DNA from: Ga0077527 sp964533495
Lineage (GTDB): Bacteria; Pseudomonadota; Gammaproteobacteria; Burkholderiales; SG8-41
Length of the DNA stretch: 49,559 bases
Assembly: GCA_964533495.1 (NCBI GenBank)
Contig: CAZHJU010000025.1
Span: 1-49,559 of the forward strand
Direction: 5' to 3'
Part shown: piece after piece, positions 35,051 through 42,768 of the stretch
Position numbering within the stretch: position 1 is the first letter of the stretch
Layout of the letters: every line of letters starts with the position of its first letter
Notes under the pieces: generated by a model
Seen by the model: the letters and a program-made list of their open reading frames with translations, nothing else
What the model was told of the DNA's origin: nothing
The model's database searches: none
Made by a program: the position numbers and the translations under genes

Positions 35051-36295
35051 ATGAACTTCAAACACACGCTGCGCGCGCTGCGCCACCGCAACTACCGGCT
35101 GTTCTTCTGCGGCCAGACGCTGTCGATCATCGGCAACTGGGTGCAGCAGATCGCGATGGCCTGGCTGGTCTACCGCCTGACCGGATCGGCGCTGCTGCTC
35201 GGGATCACCGGCTTTGCCGGGCAGATCGCCATTCTCGTGCTTGCCCCCTTCGGCGGCCTGTGGGCGGACCGCTTCGACCGCCACCGCCTGCTGCTGCTGA
35301 CCCAGGCACTGTCGGCGGTGCCGCCGCTGGCGCTGGCGCTGTTCGCCTACACCGGCCTGCTCGAAATCTGGCATGTCGTGGCCATGGCGATGCTCGCGGG
35401 CATCGTCAATGCCATCGACACGCCGATCCGGCTGACCTTCACCACCGAAATGGTGCCGCGCGAGGACATACCGGCCGCCATCGCGATGAACGCGCTGATG
35501 CAGAACGCCGGACGCATGATCGGGCCGACGGTCGCCGGCGGCCTGCTCGCCGTGTCCACCGAAGCCTTCTGCTTCGTCGTCAACGCGCTGAGCAAGGCCT
35601 TCATCGTCGGCACGGTATGCATGATGGTCGTCACGCCGCGCATCGTGGCGCCCGCCCCGGGCTCCATGTGGCAGCAGCTGCGCGAGGGCATCCGTTATGC
35701 CTGGGCCCTGATCCCCGCGCGCTGGCTGCTGCCGATGGTCGCCACGGTCAGTTTCGCGGTCTGGCCTTACCAGACGCTGATGCCGATCTTCGCCGCCGAG
35801 GTGTTCGACGGCGGCGCGGGGATGCTCGGCTTCCTGATGGCCGCCGCAGGCTGCGGCGGCGTGATCGGCATGCTTGCGCTGGCCTCGCGCAGGGACGTGC
35901 GCGGGCTCACCCGCTGGATCACCGTCGCCTCGCTGTCCACAGGGCTCGGCGTCATGGTCTTCGCGCTGTCGCAGTGGCTGCCGCTGTCGCTCGCCGCAAT
36001 CGCCGTCACCGGATTCGGGGTGGTGGTCAACGGCATGTCGGTCAGCACCATGCTGCAGACCATCGTCGACGACCGCATGCGCGGCCGCGTGATGGCCCTG
36101 TTCTCGATGGCCTTCCTCGGCATGTCCCCGCTCGGCAGCCTGGCCGGCGGCGCCCTCGCGGAAGTGATCGGCGCGCCGGCCACGCTGGCCATCGGCGGCG
36201 CCCTCTGCACCTGCGTCGCATTGCTGCTGTGGCGGCGCATGCCGGCGCTGCGCGCCGAACTGCGGGTGATTTACCAGAAATTAAATATTATTTAA
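35051..36295 (+). CDS. MFS transporter, EntS-like exporter family
   Basis: A 414-residue inner-membrane protein with about 12 hydrophobic helices. The motif A loop is GLWADRFDRHRLLLLTQ between helices 2 and 3. HRNYRLFFCGQTLSIIGNWVQQIAMAWLVYRLTGSA is typical of the MFS_3/enterobactin-exporter-like group. Substrate unknown. It starts 28 bp after valS. The last codons (YQKLNII) fall in an abrupt AT-rich tract that also contains the 19-bp repeat; the native C-terminus may have been altered there. Confidence 0.85.
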   Translation: MNFKHTLRALRHRNYRLFFCGQTLSIIGNWVQQIAMAWLVYRLTGSALLLGITGFAGQIAILVLAPFGGLWADRFDRHRLLLLTQALSAVPPLALALFAYTGLLEIWHVVAMAMLAGIVNAIDTPIRLTFTTEMVPREDIPAAIAMNALMQNAGRMIGPTVAGGLLAVSTEAFCFVVNALSKAFIVGTVCMMVVTPRIVAPAPGSMWQQLREGIRYAWALIPARWLLPMVATVSFAVWPYQTLMPIFAAEVFDGGAGMLGFLMAAAGCGGVIGMLALASRRDVRGLTRWITVASLSTGLGVMVFALSQWLPLSLAAIAVTGFGVVVNGMSVSTMLQTIVDDRMRGRVMALFSMAFLGMSPLGSLAGGALAEVIGAPATLAIGGALCTCVALLLWRRMPALRAELRVIYQKLNII

Positions 36296-36312
36296 TAAAA
36301 TCAAATACTTAT
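36294..36312 (+). repeat. 19-bp inverted repeat, left copy
   Basis: AATAAAATCAAATACTTAT overlaps the MFS stop codon. Its exact reverse complement lies at 40585-40603, 4.3 kb away. Both copies follow directly after the stop of an upstream gene and lie in AT-rich islands of about 35-40 bp within GC-rich DNA. Confidence 0.85.
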
Positions 36313-36339
36313 TGAATTTCCCCTGAGGACCGCTAGACT
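36312..36339 (+). promoter_or_regulatory. Candidate promoter for the DUF4126 gene
   Basis: TTGAAT at 36312-36317 and TAGACT at 36334-36339 are 16 bp apart. Transcription would start at or next to the ATG at 36346, making a leaderless message. This is consistent with the lack of a ribosome-binding site there. Confidence 0.5.
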
Positions 36340-36345
36340 GGACCC

Positions 36346-36945
36346 ATGGATGCGCTGACCCTCGCGCTGATCACCGGCCTCGGCTGGACCAGCGGACTGC
36401 GGCTTTATGCCGTGGTGTTCTTCCTCGGACTGCTGCAGCGTTACGGCGGCTACGCGCTGCCCGGCGAGCTCCAGTGGCTGGCCCACCCCTGGGTCATCGC
36501 GACGGCCGGCCTGCTGTTCGCCGCCGAATTCTTCGCCGACAAGATCCCCGGCGTCGACACGCTGTGGGATGCGCTGCACACCTTCATCCGCATTCCCGGC
36601 GGCGCGCTGCTGGCCGCCGCCGCGGTCGCCGGCGGCGATCCGGGCCTCGCCTACGCCGCCGCCCTGCTCGGCGGCACCGCGGCGGCCGGCGCGCATTTCG
36701 CCAAGGCCGGCAGCCGCGCGCTGATCAACACCTCGCCCGAACCCTTCAGCAACTGGCTCGCCTCGTTCACCGAGGACACGCTGGCGCTGGGCGCCCTGTG
36801 GATGGTATTCAAATACCCGCTGCTGTTCCTCGCGCTGTTCACGCTGTTCGTGCTCGCCTCCCTGTGGCTGCTGCCGAAACTGTGGCGCGGCGTGAAGCGC
36901 GTCGCCGCCGCGCTGCGCGGCCTTGCCGGAACCGCGCAACGCTGA
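36346..36945 (+). CDS. DUF4126 membrane protein
   Basis: A 199-residue inner-membrane protein. The start MDALTLALITGLGWTSGLRL, the segment AAEFFADKIPGVDTLWDALHTFIRIPGGALLAAAAV and the end KYPLLFLALFTLFVLASLWL fit DUF4126, with about four to five helices. It is the last plus-strand gene before the long minus-strand run and is convergent with it (4 bp). Function unknown. It may be transcribed without a leader. Confidence 0.83.
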   Translation: MDALTLALITGLGWTSGLRLYAVVFFLGLLQRYGGYALPGELQWLAHPWVIATAGLLFAAEFFADKIPGVDTLWDALHTFIRIPGGALLAAAAVAGGDPGLAYAAALLGGTAAAGAHFAKAGSRALINTSPEPFSNWLASFTEDTLALGALWMVFKYPLLFLALFTLFVLASLWLLPKLWRGVKRVAAALRGLAGTAQR

Positions 36946-36949
36946 ATGC

Positions 36950-37330
36950 CTACCAGTCGTACTGGGCGCAAAAACGCAGCATCACGTCCACGGCCTCCTC
37001 GCGCCCGAAAAAACGGTCGGCACGCGCAAGGCGCGCCGCGTCGCGCAGCGCGGAATCGCCGCCGAGGCAGACGATGGCGATGTTCAGCATCCATTCCCGC
37101 CGCAGCGTGTCGATGACTTCCAGCGGATCGAATGCCGCGTCGTCGAGGTCGAGCAGCAGGAAGCGGTGCTGCAGAACGTCGGCAAAACCGCCGAGGGCCG
37201 CGACGTCGGCGGACTGCGCCATGCCCCACTCCGCGGGGCAGGCCGCGCGCAGCGCCGCCCCGAGGGTTTCATCACTGCTGATCAGGATCAGGCGGCGCTC
37301 CAGCCGCGAGGCCACCGTGGGCTGCGCCAT
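36950..37330 (-). CDS. Receiver-like protein of unknown function
   Basis: A 126-residue protein with the alternating strand/helix pattern of a response-regulator receiver: RLILISSDETLGAALRAACP, then HRFLLLDLDDAAFDPLEVID (possible acceptor-site strand), NIAIVCLGGDSA and RADRFFGREEAVDVML. The usual acidic pair after strand 1 is only partly kept (SSDE), and a Lys after strand 5 is not clear, so it may be a pseudo-receiver without phosphorylation. It is the last gene of the minus-strand run, 15 bp after the FecR-like gene. No output domain is attached. Confidence 0.6.
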   Translation of the reverse strand: MAQPTVASRLERRLILISSDETLGAALRAACPAEWGMAQSADVAALGGFADVLQHRFLLLDLDDAAFDPLEVIDTLRREWMLNIAIVCLGGDSALRDAARLARADRFFGREEAVDVMLRFCAQYDW

Positions 37331-37345
37331 CGCTCAGTACATCGC

Positions 37346-38017
37346 TCAATAACGCGCCTGGGCGAACGGCGGCGAACGGCCGACCAGGCCCTCGATCATG
37401 TAGAGCTCGGCGTCGGTGTGGTTGATCACCGGCGCCGCCTCCATCATGTTGGGCATGCCCTTGCCGTAGATGTAGCGGGGCTCGTCGTGATGGCGGGTGC
37501 GCACCGTTTCCGCCGAACCCGGATCATCCACCGGCGTCAGCACCGCTTCGCCGTAGCAGGTGCAGGCATAGGTGCGCTGCGGCTCGGCCTCGACGTAGAC
37601 GCCAGTGCCGCGGATGCCGATCGTCGCCGTGGCGGTGCGGATCTCGCGGCGCGCGCCGGACTCGAACACCGACAGCAGCCCGCCGGTCAGCACGCGCAGC
37701 ACCGTCGCCGCGCCGCGGGCCGCCGCGGAACCGAATTCGATGCGGCTGTTCGCGCGCACCAGGAAGGCATCGCGTTCAGCCACGAACAGCAGCTCGGCGT
37801 CGCGGCCGGTGACGATCAGGTCGCCCGGCGCGACACGCTGGCCCGGCTCCGCCGGCCTGCCGTTGATCCGCACATCCCCCTTGAATCGCGCCACCCCCGG
37901 CGGCAGCGCGCCCGCGGCCAGCGCCGTCCTCAACCGCATCATGCCCGCGGCGGCGGCCGCGGCCGCGACATCACGCAGCCAGCATCTGCGCCCCTTCCTG
38001 AATTTTTCCGCACTCAT
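37346..38017 (-). CDS. FecR-domain protein with a probable Tat signal
   Basis: A 223-residue protein. The N-terminus KGRRCWLRDVAAAAAAAG resembles a twin-arginine signal (RRxFLK-type with Trp for Phe), so export folded to the periplasm is likely. A FecR-like beta domain follows (GDVRINGRPAEPGQRVAPGD...FLVRANSRIEFG...IGIRGTGVYVEAEPQRTYAC), with a Cys-Thr-Cys-Tyr-Gly motif right after it. It lacks the N-terminal cytoplasmic anti-sigma region of true FecR, and no fecI is present. Its start overlaps the stop of the ligase gene (ATGA at 38017). The role in this cluster is unknown. Confidence 0.75.
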   Translation of the reverse strand: MSAEKFRKGRRCWLRDVAAAAAAAGMMRLRTALAAGALPPGVARFKGDVRINGRPAEPGQRVAPGDLIVTGRDAELLFVAERDAFLVRANSRIEFGSAAARGAATVLRVLTGGLLSVFESGARREIRTATATIGIRGTGVYVEAEPQRTYACTCYGEAVLTPVDDPGSAETVRTRHHDEPRYIYGKGMPNMMEAAPVINHTDAELYMIEGLVGRSPPFAQARY

Positions 38018-38886
38018 CAACCCGCCCCCCGTTCCGGCGCCATCACGGCACGACGCGCCACCATGCCGCGCACCACCAGTTCGCGCACCAGGCGCCCGCC
38101 CCGCTCCTGTTCGACGAGACGCGACTCCCGGTTGAGCTTGATGCCCCCCGGGACTGCGCGCGCGCCGCAGTCGTCATCCTCTTCCCGCATCTCGATCTCC
38201 GCTTCGGTGATCGCCCTGGACTCGTCGCCGCGAACCGCATCGACCTGCAGCCTCCAGCCGAAGGCCCTTTCCGTCGCGGTGACAAACCCCGCGCGCAGCC
38301 CCGCTTCGGCGGGGACGGCGGCATGCGACGACCAGTCCGTCAGCGTCGCCGCCAGCCCGGCGTTCAGCCAGCCGCGGAATCCGTCGGAACCGGCCACGCA
38401 GCCGGCAAAGCGCTCGCGCGGAAAACGCATCAGAAAACTCGATGCAAACACCGCGCAGGCGCCGATGGTCGCCGAACCGCTGCCGGCGATCTTGCGCCCG
38501 CGCAGCCACAGATCCTCGCCGCGGCGCTCCACGTCGAGGCCGAAGGCCCGGAAGGTCGACAGCGCCGGCTGCAGGCCCCAGGCCGCCCATTCCGCCGGCC
38601 GCCGCGGCGCGAGGCGCAGCGGCACGATGAAGACATGAACATACTGCTGCTCGTCGATCCACACCATGCCGCCGCCCAGCGGCCGGCGCAGCACCGGCAC
38701 CCCGGGATTCGCCACCAGTTCGCAGGCCGCGCTCTGGCTCTGGCCCAGGCTGAGGTGGGCGCTCGCGCGCGCCCACAGCAGCACCGGCATGCCGCCGGGC
38801 TCCGCGGCCTGGGCGATGCCGGCATAACTGGCATGCAGCCGCTCCGGCCGCAGCAGCCCGAGATCGAGAAGGCGCGCGGCGCTCAA
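38017..38886 (-). CDS. Second BPL/LPL-fold ligase or acyltransferase, atypical active site
   Basis: A 289-residue protein with the biotin/lipoate ligase core. VLRRPLGGGMVWID at 66-77 is the substrate loop, and GRKIAGSGSATIG at 130-142 carries the usual lysine (Lys132). After it, where LplA proteins have a Gly-Thr-Leu-Leu strand, this one has CAVFASSFLMRF with Cys144, and no Asn-Asp-Ile stretch precedes the lysine. A C-terminal part of about 90 residues resembles no domain I know. It could be an octanoyl or lipoyl transferase, a degenerate partner, or a regulator. It overlaps both neighbours by ATGA. Confidence 0.7.
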   Translation of the reverse strand: MSAARLLDLGLLRPERLHASYAGIAQAAEPGGMPVLLWARASAHLSLGQSQSAACELVANPGVPVLRRPLGGGMVWIDEQQYVHVFIVPLRLAPRRPAEWAAWGLQPALSTFRAFGLDVERRGEDLWLRGRKIAGSGSATIGACAVFASSFLMRFPRERFAGCVAGSDGFRGWLNAGLAATLTDWSSHAAVPAEAGLRAGFVTATERAFGWRLQVDAVRGDESRAITEAEIEMREEDDDCGARAVPGGIKLNRESRLVEQERGGRLVRELVVRGMVARRAVMAPERGAG

Positions 38887-39293
38887 TCCGGCTTCGCCTT
38901 TCCTTCAGGGGAGAAATATTTCCCGAAATAGAAATCGCGCTGCGCCAGCGACTCGAGATCGCGCGCGCGCTGCGCCATGCCGTCGCGGAAAATGCCGGCA
39001 AGATGCGCGCCCTGCTCCGCGTCGAGGATGTGGATCTGCGACGCAAAGGGGATGCCGTTGAGGTCTTCGTCGACGCGGATGATTTCCGCGGCCAGCCCTT
39101 CGAGCGGCTGCAGGTGCAGCAGCCAGGCCCTGCATTCCGGATCCTCGGGGTCGAGTGGGCACAGCACGATTTTCCCGAGCCAGGCGAGCCGGGCGACCTG
39201 GTTGAACAGGCGGATGTCGAGCTTCTTGCCCTTCCTGTACTTCGCCAGTTCGTTTTTCAGCGCGCCGGCATCGGCAATGCGGATGTTCTTCAT
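38883..39293 (-). CDS. 136-residue protein of unknown function in the lipS2 operon
   Basis: A soluble 136-residue protein: MKNIRIADAGALKNELAKYR at the start, KLDIRLFNQVARLAWLGKIV, two cysteines in LCPLDPEDPECRAW, and a basic end with RDFYFGKYFSPEGKAKP. I recognise no family. It begins 28 bp after the lipS2 stop and overlaps the ligase start by 4 bases. The tight coupling suggests that it works with the ligase. No signal peptide or membrane span is seen. Confidence 0.65.
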   Translation of the reverse strand: MKNIRIADAGALKNELAKYRKGKKLDIRLFNQVARLAWLGKIVLCPLDPEDPECRAWLLHLQPLEGLAAEIIRVDEDLNGIPFASQIHILDAEQGAHLAGIFRDGMAQRARDLESLAQRDFYFGKYFSPEGKAKPD

Positions 39294-39321
39294 GGCAACC
39301 GGCGGCCGGCGGCGCGAAGCC

Positions 39322-40455
39322 TTACAGCCCCGCCTTGACGTCTTCGCCGTCGATCTGGCGCCGGACCTTCGCGATGTCGCGCTTTTTCAGGGCGAAGGGA
39401 AACGACAGGATGTCGGTCGGTCCGGAGTCGCCGTAGGGACGGTTGCAGGCCGACACGTCGTCGGCCTTGCCGGGGCAGCCGGAGGTGCGGAAGGGCGTGC
39501 CGGCATCGATCAGCGCTTCCAGCTTCGCCTGCGGCAGGCCGAAATCGGTGACCCGCCCGTCCTCGTCGAAACGCATGTCGCGGAAATGGCCGCCCGCGTA
39601 GTCGATGACGTAACGCGCCAGCTGCACGCGCCGCCACTGGCCGCGGTCGACCGCCGGCCAGTCCTCCATCAGCGAGCCGCGCTCCGGGAAAAACGCGAAC
39701 ATGTGGTTGTGCCCGCCCATGTCGCGGATGCGCTGCGCGACCTCGAGGATCTCGCGCTCGGTCTCGCCCATGCCGCAGATCAGGTGGACGCCGAATTTTT
39801 CGGGACCGTAGACCTCGGCGGCCCATTCGATGGCGCGCCAGTAGTGCTCGTACTTGTGCGGGCTGTCGACCCCCTTGCCGCGGGTGCGCTCGAAAATGCC
39901 CGGCGTCACCGCGTCCAGCGCCACCGTGAAAATGTCGGCGCCCAGTTCACGCATGCGCAGCAGATCGTCCTTCTCCAGCGTCGTCGGATTGGACAGGATC
40001 GACACCGGCACCTGCGGCACTTCCCGCGTCCAGCGTTCGAGCAGCACGAAGGTGTCGTCGTTCGAATCCGGATGCGTGATCATCGAAATGCACATGCGCT
40101 CGAACTGGCCCTTGTCCGAACCCGCCTTCACCCGCTCGATCACCTCGTCGTAACGCGCGGTCGGCCAGTCGACGCGGATGAAATTGCGGTCGGCGTAGTC
40201 GCGCGCCTCCTCGCGGTGGCGCGCCAGGCCGCAGTAGGCACAGTTGGCGCGGCAGCCCTCGGGATAGGTCACCAGCAGGTTCAGGCAGTGCGTGCATGCC
40301 GTGCGGTGCATCCTGCCCGGAACCAGTCCCAGCGTGATCGCCGCCGCCGTGCTCATCTGCACGTATTCCGGCGAGCGCATCTCCGGCGTCTTGATGTGGT
40401 AATCGGGCCGGTAGAAGCGGATGGGCTGCACGTCGTCGGTGACCGGAGTGTCCAT
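39322..40455 (-). CDS. lipS2: Radical SAM lipoyl synthase component LipS2
   Basis: A 377-residue biotin-synthase-like radical SAM enzyme. The cluster motif is Cys68-x3-Cys72-x2-Cys75 (EGCRANCAYCGLAR). Extra cysteines at TACTHC (54, 57) and in TSGCPGKADDVSACNRPYGD near the end could hold an auxiliary cluster that donates sulfur. In the sHdr-linked pathway LipS1 and LipS2 together insert two sulfurs into octanoyl groups on the lipoyl protein. The assignment to LipS2 rather than LipS1 rests on its resemblance to biotin synthase and is less sure than the pair itself. A truncated HbpS/GlcG frame separates it from lipT. Confidence 0.8.
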   Translation of the reverse strand: MDTPVTDDVQPIRFYRPDYHIKTPEMRSPEYVQMSTAAAITLGLVPGRMHRTACTHCLNLLVTYPEGCRANCAYCGLARHREEARDYADRNFIRVDWPTARYDEVIERVKAGSDKGQFERMCISMITHPDSNDDTFVLLERWTREVPQVPVSILSNPTTLEKDDLLRMRELGADIFTVALDAVTPGIFERTRGKGVDSPHKYEHYWRAIEWAAEVYGPEKFGVHLICGMGETEREILEVAQRIRDMGGHNHMFAFFPERGSLMEDWPAVDRGQWRRVQLARYVIDYAGGHFRDMRFDEDGRVTDFGLPQAKLEALIDAGTPFRTSGCPGKADDVSACNRPYGDSGPTDILSFPFALKKRDIAKVRRQIDGEDVKAGL

Positions 40456-40467
40456 GGCTGTCCTCTT

Positions 40468-40608
40468 TCAGAATTCGATGCTGTCGCGGATCGCCGCGGT
40501 GCCGGCTGCGGCGCAGACGTCGTCGCGGTCGCCGCCGGGCGTGCCCGAGACACCGATGCCGCAGAGCATCGCCAGGCAAGAAATATAAGTATTTGATTTT
40601 ATTGACAT
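40468..40608 (-). pseudogene. HbpS/GlcG (DUF336) remnant between lipT and lipS2
   Basis: A 46-codon frame starts MSIKSNTYISCLAMLCGIGV and continues SGTPGGDRDDVCAAAGTAAI to RDSIEF. The second half matches the C-terminal end of HbpS/GlcG-type haem-binding proteins (GIGVSG-x-P-x-x-D...A-x-A-A). The body of the domain (about 100 residues) is missing, so this looks like a deletion remnant. Its first codons are formed by the 19-bp AT-rich repeat. It may still be translated as a micro-protein. Confidence 0.6.
40585..40603 (-). repeat. 19-bp inverted repeat, right copy
   Basis: Reverse complement of the copy at 36294-36312. It lies 12 bp past the lipT stop and within the first codons of the HbpS/GlcG remnant. 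Flanking bases on both sides differ between the two copies after one base. Confidence 0.85.
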
Positions 40609-40615
40609 TTTTATA

Positions 40616-41695
40616 TCAGACGGTCAATGGCGCACGGTAGTATTCGTCGAAGGCGATCCAGCCGCGGCGATGCGGCGCATCATCCGCCGCCGCGCCGGTC
40701 CGCCACAGGCGCGCCAGTTCGGCGCGGCGCGCGACCGCGCGCCGCAGCGATTCGCCGAACTGGTCGGCCATGTCTTCCGCGTACGCGGCCAGCGCCCCGG
40801 GGGCGCCGCCGAGCCATGACCGTGCCGCGGCAGCGGCCGCTTCACCGCTGGCCACCGCGGCGGAAATGCCGGCGCCGGTCACCGGATGGGTCAGCCCCGC
40901 CGCGTCGCCGACGAACAGCGTATTGCCCGCGACGAGGGTGGCGCGCAACCCGCCGACGGGAATCGCGCCGCCGGTGCGCGCGAGGATGCCGGCGCCGACC
41001 CTCCCCGCCGCCGCCAGTTCGCGATGCAGGCGGTCGAGCGCCGTCTTCATGTCGCCGTCCGCCTCCGGATCCATGCCGAGGCCGAGATTGGCGCAATCGC
41101 CCTTCGGAAACAGCCAGGCATAGCCGCCGGGATAATCCGGCGACAGCCAGATGTCGGTATCGTCGAAAGGCTGCAGCAGCCGCACGGTGTACTGCCGCGT
41201 GTTCACGGTCTGCAGCGGCGGCAGGCCCAGTAGCCGCGCCACCGTCGAATGCGGGCCGTCGGCGGCGACCAGCACGCGGTAACGCAGCGCCGACTCGCCG
41301 CCGGGTCCGCGCAGGCGCGCCACCCGGGCATCGGCATCGAGGGCGACGAGCCCGGTCGCGGCATGTACGGCGGCGCCCGCGGCCGCGGCGGCACCGGCGA
41401 GCGCCCGGTCGAACGCGGCGCGGTCGACCATCAGGCCGCTGAAGGGCGTGTCCACCGCCGCGCCCGAAGGCAGCACGCTGGTCATGCCGGTAATGCGCTG
41501 CGCCAGCACGCCGGGCGCCATCGCATGGCGCGACAGCGGCAGCGGAATGAACTCCGCGCACTGCACCGGCACGCCGATCTCGCGTTTGCGGTCGATCGCG
41601 ACGACGCGCAGCCCGGCCGCGGCCGCGGCCTGTGCCGCGGCGCCGCCGCCGGGCCCGAGCCCGACGACCAGCACGTCGCAGTCCTGCGCGCTCAT
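40616..41695 (-). CDS. lipT: FAD-dependent oxidoreductase LipT (geranylgeranyl-reductase family)
   Basis: A 359-residue flavoprotein. The FAD-binding fingerprint is VVGLGPGGGAAAQAAAAAGLRV (residues 10-31), with a GD-type motif FVGDAAGLTHPVTGAGIS near 268. It belongs to the geranylgeranyl reductase-like family. In sHdr clusters LipT is proposed to supply electrons for the LipS1/LipS2 reaction. It overlaps the ligase gene by 4 bases. The C-terminal end (LTV) enters an AT-rich tract, so the last residues may not be ancestral. Confidence 0.85.
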   Translation of the reverse strand: MSAQDCDVLVVGLGPGGGAAAQAAAAAGLRVVAIDRKREIGVPVQCAEFIPLPLSRHAMAPGVLAQRITGMTSVLPSGAAVDTPFSGLMVDRAAFDRALAGAAAAAGAAVHAATGLVALDADARVARLRGPGGESALRYRVLVAADGPHSTVARLLGLPPLQTVNTRQYTVRLLQPFDDTDIWLSPDYPGGYAWLFPKGDCANLGLGMDPEADGDMKTALDRLHRELAAAGRVGAGILARTGGAIPVGGLRATLVAGNTLFVGDAAGLTHPVTGAGISAAVASGEAAAAAARSWLGGAPGALAAYAEDMADQFGESLRRAVARRAELARLWRTGAAADDAPHRRGWIAFDEYYRAPLTV

Positions 41696-42765
41696 GGGTT
41701 CGACGCCAGCAGCGGCTGCTTCAGCGCCAGCCGCAGCACCGCGACAAAATCCGCCGGACTCAGCGTCAGCATGTCGACCCGGCGATCGGCAAAAAACGCG
41801 TTGACGCGCTGCTCCAGGCGGTCGACCGGCAGGTCGCGCAGGACGGCCTCGAGATCGGCCACCGTGCGCCGCGGATTGATGAACATGTCGCCGGTGAACC
41901 AGACCTGGCGGATGGTGCGCGTGTGCACATCGAAAGTCACCGCGGCGCGCAGCAGGCCGCCGGCGAACTTCTGCGCCGCCTCGAGAATCGGCATGTCGCC
42001 GGCCGGCCGGTTGATCAGCCCCACCCAGTCCGGATGGTCGATTTCGCGCAGCGCCGCCTCGTAGCGCTGCTGCTCGCCCAGCGTCAGCTCGCCTTCGTTG
42101 AATCCGACGCCGAACTCGCGTTCGAAGGCCCCGGCCATGTTGCCGCGGATCCGCGCGGCATCGAGCCGCCGCCCGAGCAGGTCCTTCAGGTTCGCCACCC
42201 GCTCCCGCGCCGAGGCGATCGCCTTGTCCGACAGCTTCTCGGCGGGTATGCGCAGCACGCGCAGCATTTTTTCAACGTCGAACTCGATCAGCAGCGTGCC
42301 CTGGAACATCAGCGCGTCGCCGTCGAAGGCGCCGCCGGTGCCGGAAATCTTGCGCCCGTCAACCTCGATGTCGTTGCGCGGCCGGAAGCGCGCATCGACG
42401 CCGAGCGCGCTGATCGCGGTCGCCGCGGCGTGGCAGATGCGCTGCGAAATCAGCTGCATGTCGGCGGTGCCGAGCTCGCGCCTGTGCAGATAGAGTTCCC
42501 AGCCGATCTGGGTTTCGTCGAAATAGATCGCGCCGCCGCCGGTGATGCGCCGCTGCACGGCAATGCCCTGTTCGCGGCAATAATCGAGGTTGAGTTCCTG
42601 CTCCGCGCTCTGGTGGTAGCCGAGCAGCGCCGAGGGCGTGAAGCGCAGGAAGCGCAACGTGCTCGGAATCTCCTCGGCCTGCCGCGCCTCGAGCAGCGCG
42701 CGGTTCAGCGCGATATTCTGCGCCGCCGGCCGCAGGCCCGTGTCGATGACCCGCCAGTGGTCCAT
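41692..42765 (-). CDS. slpl(AB): Lipoate-protein ligase with fused accessory domain, sLpl(AB)
   Basis: A 357-residue ligase that attaches octanoate or lipoate to LbpA. The catalytic part has RRITGGGAIYFD at 72-83, FRPRNDIEVDGRKISGTGG at 127-145 with Lys139, and FQGTLLIEFDVEKML. A C-terminal LplB-like domain (about 255-350) is fused, which is the sLpl(AB) type described with sHdr genes. It lies 3 bp after lipS1 and overlaps lipT. The contrast with the atypical second ligase at 38017-38886 is clear. Confidence 0.88.
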   Translation of the reverse strand: MDHWRVIDTGLRPAAQNIALNRALLEARQAEEIPSTLRFLRFTPSALLGYHQSAEQELNLDYCREQGIAVQRRITGGGAIYFDETQIGWELYLHRRELGTADMQLISQRICHAAATAISALGVDARFRPRNDIEVDGRKISGTGGAFDGDALMFQGTLLIEFDVEKMLRVLRIPAEKLSDKAIASARERVANLKDLLGRRLDAARIRGNMAGAFEREFGVGFNEGELTLGEQQRYEAALREIDHPDWVGLINRPAGDMPILEAAQKFAGGLLRAAVTFDVHTRTIRQVWFTGDMFINPRRTVADLEAVLRDLPVDRLEQRVNAFFADRRVDMLTLSPADFVAVLRLALKQPLLASNP

Positions 42766-42768
42766 GCC

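Noticed and set aside
36923..38638. 571-codon plus-strand frame opposite the receiver-like, FecR-like and ligase genes
   Set aside because: The three minus-strand genes have recognisable motifs and ATGA couplings; the plus frame has neither.
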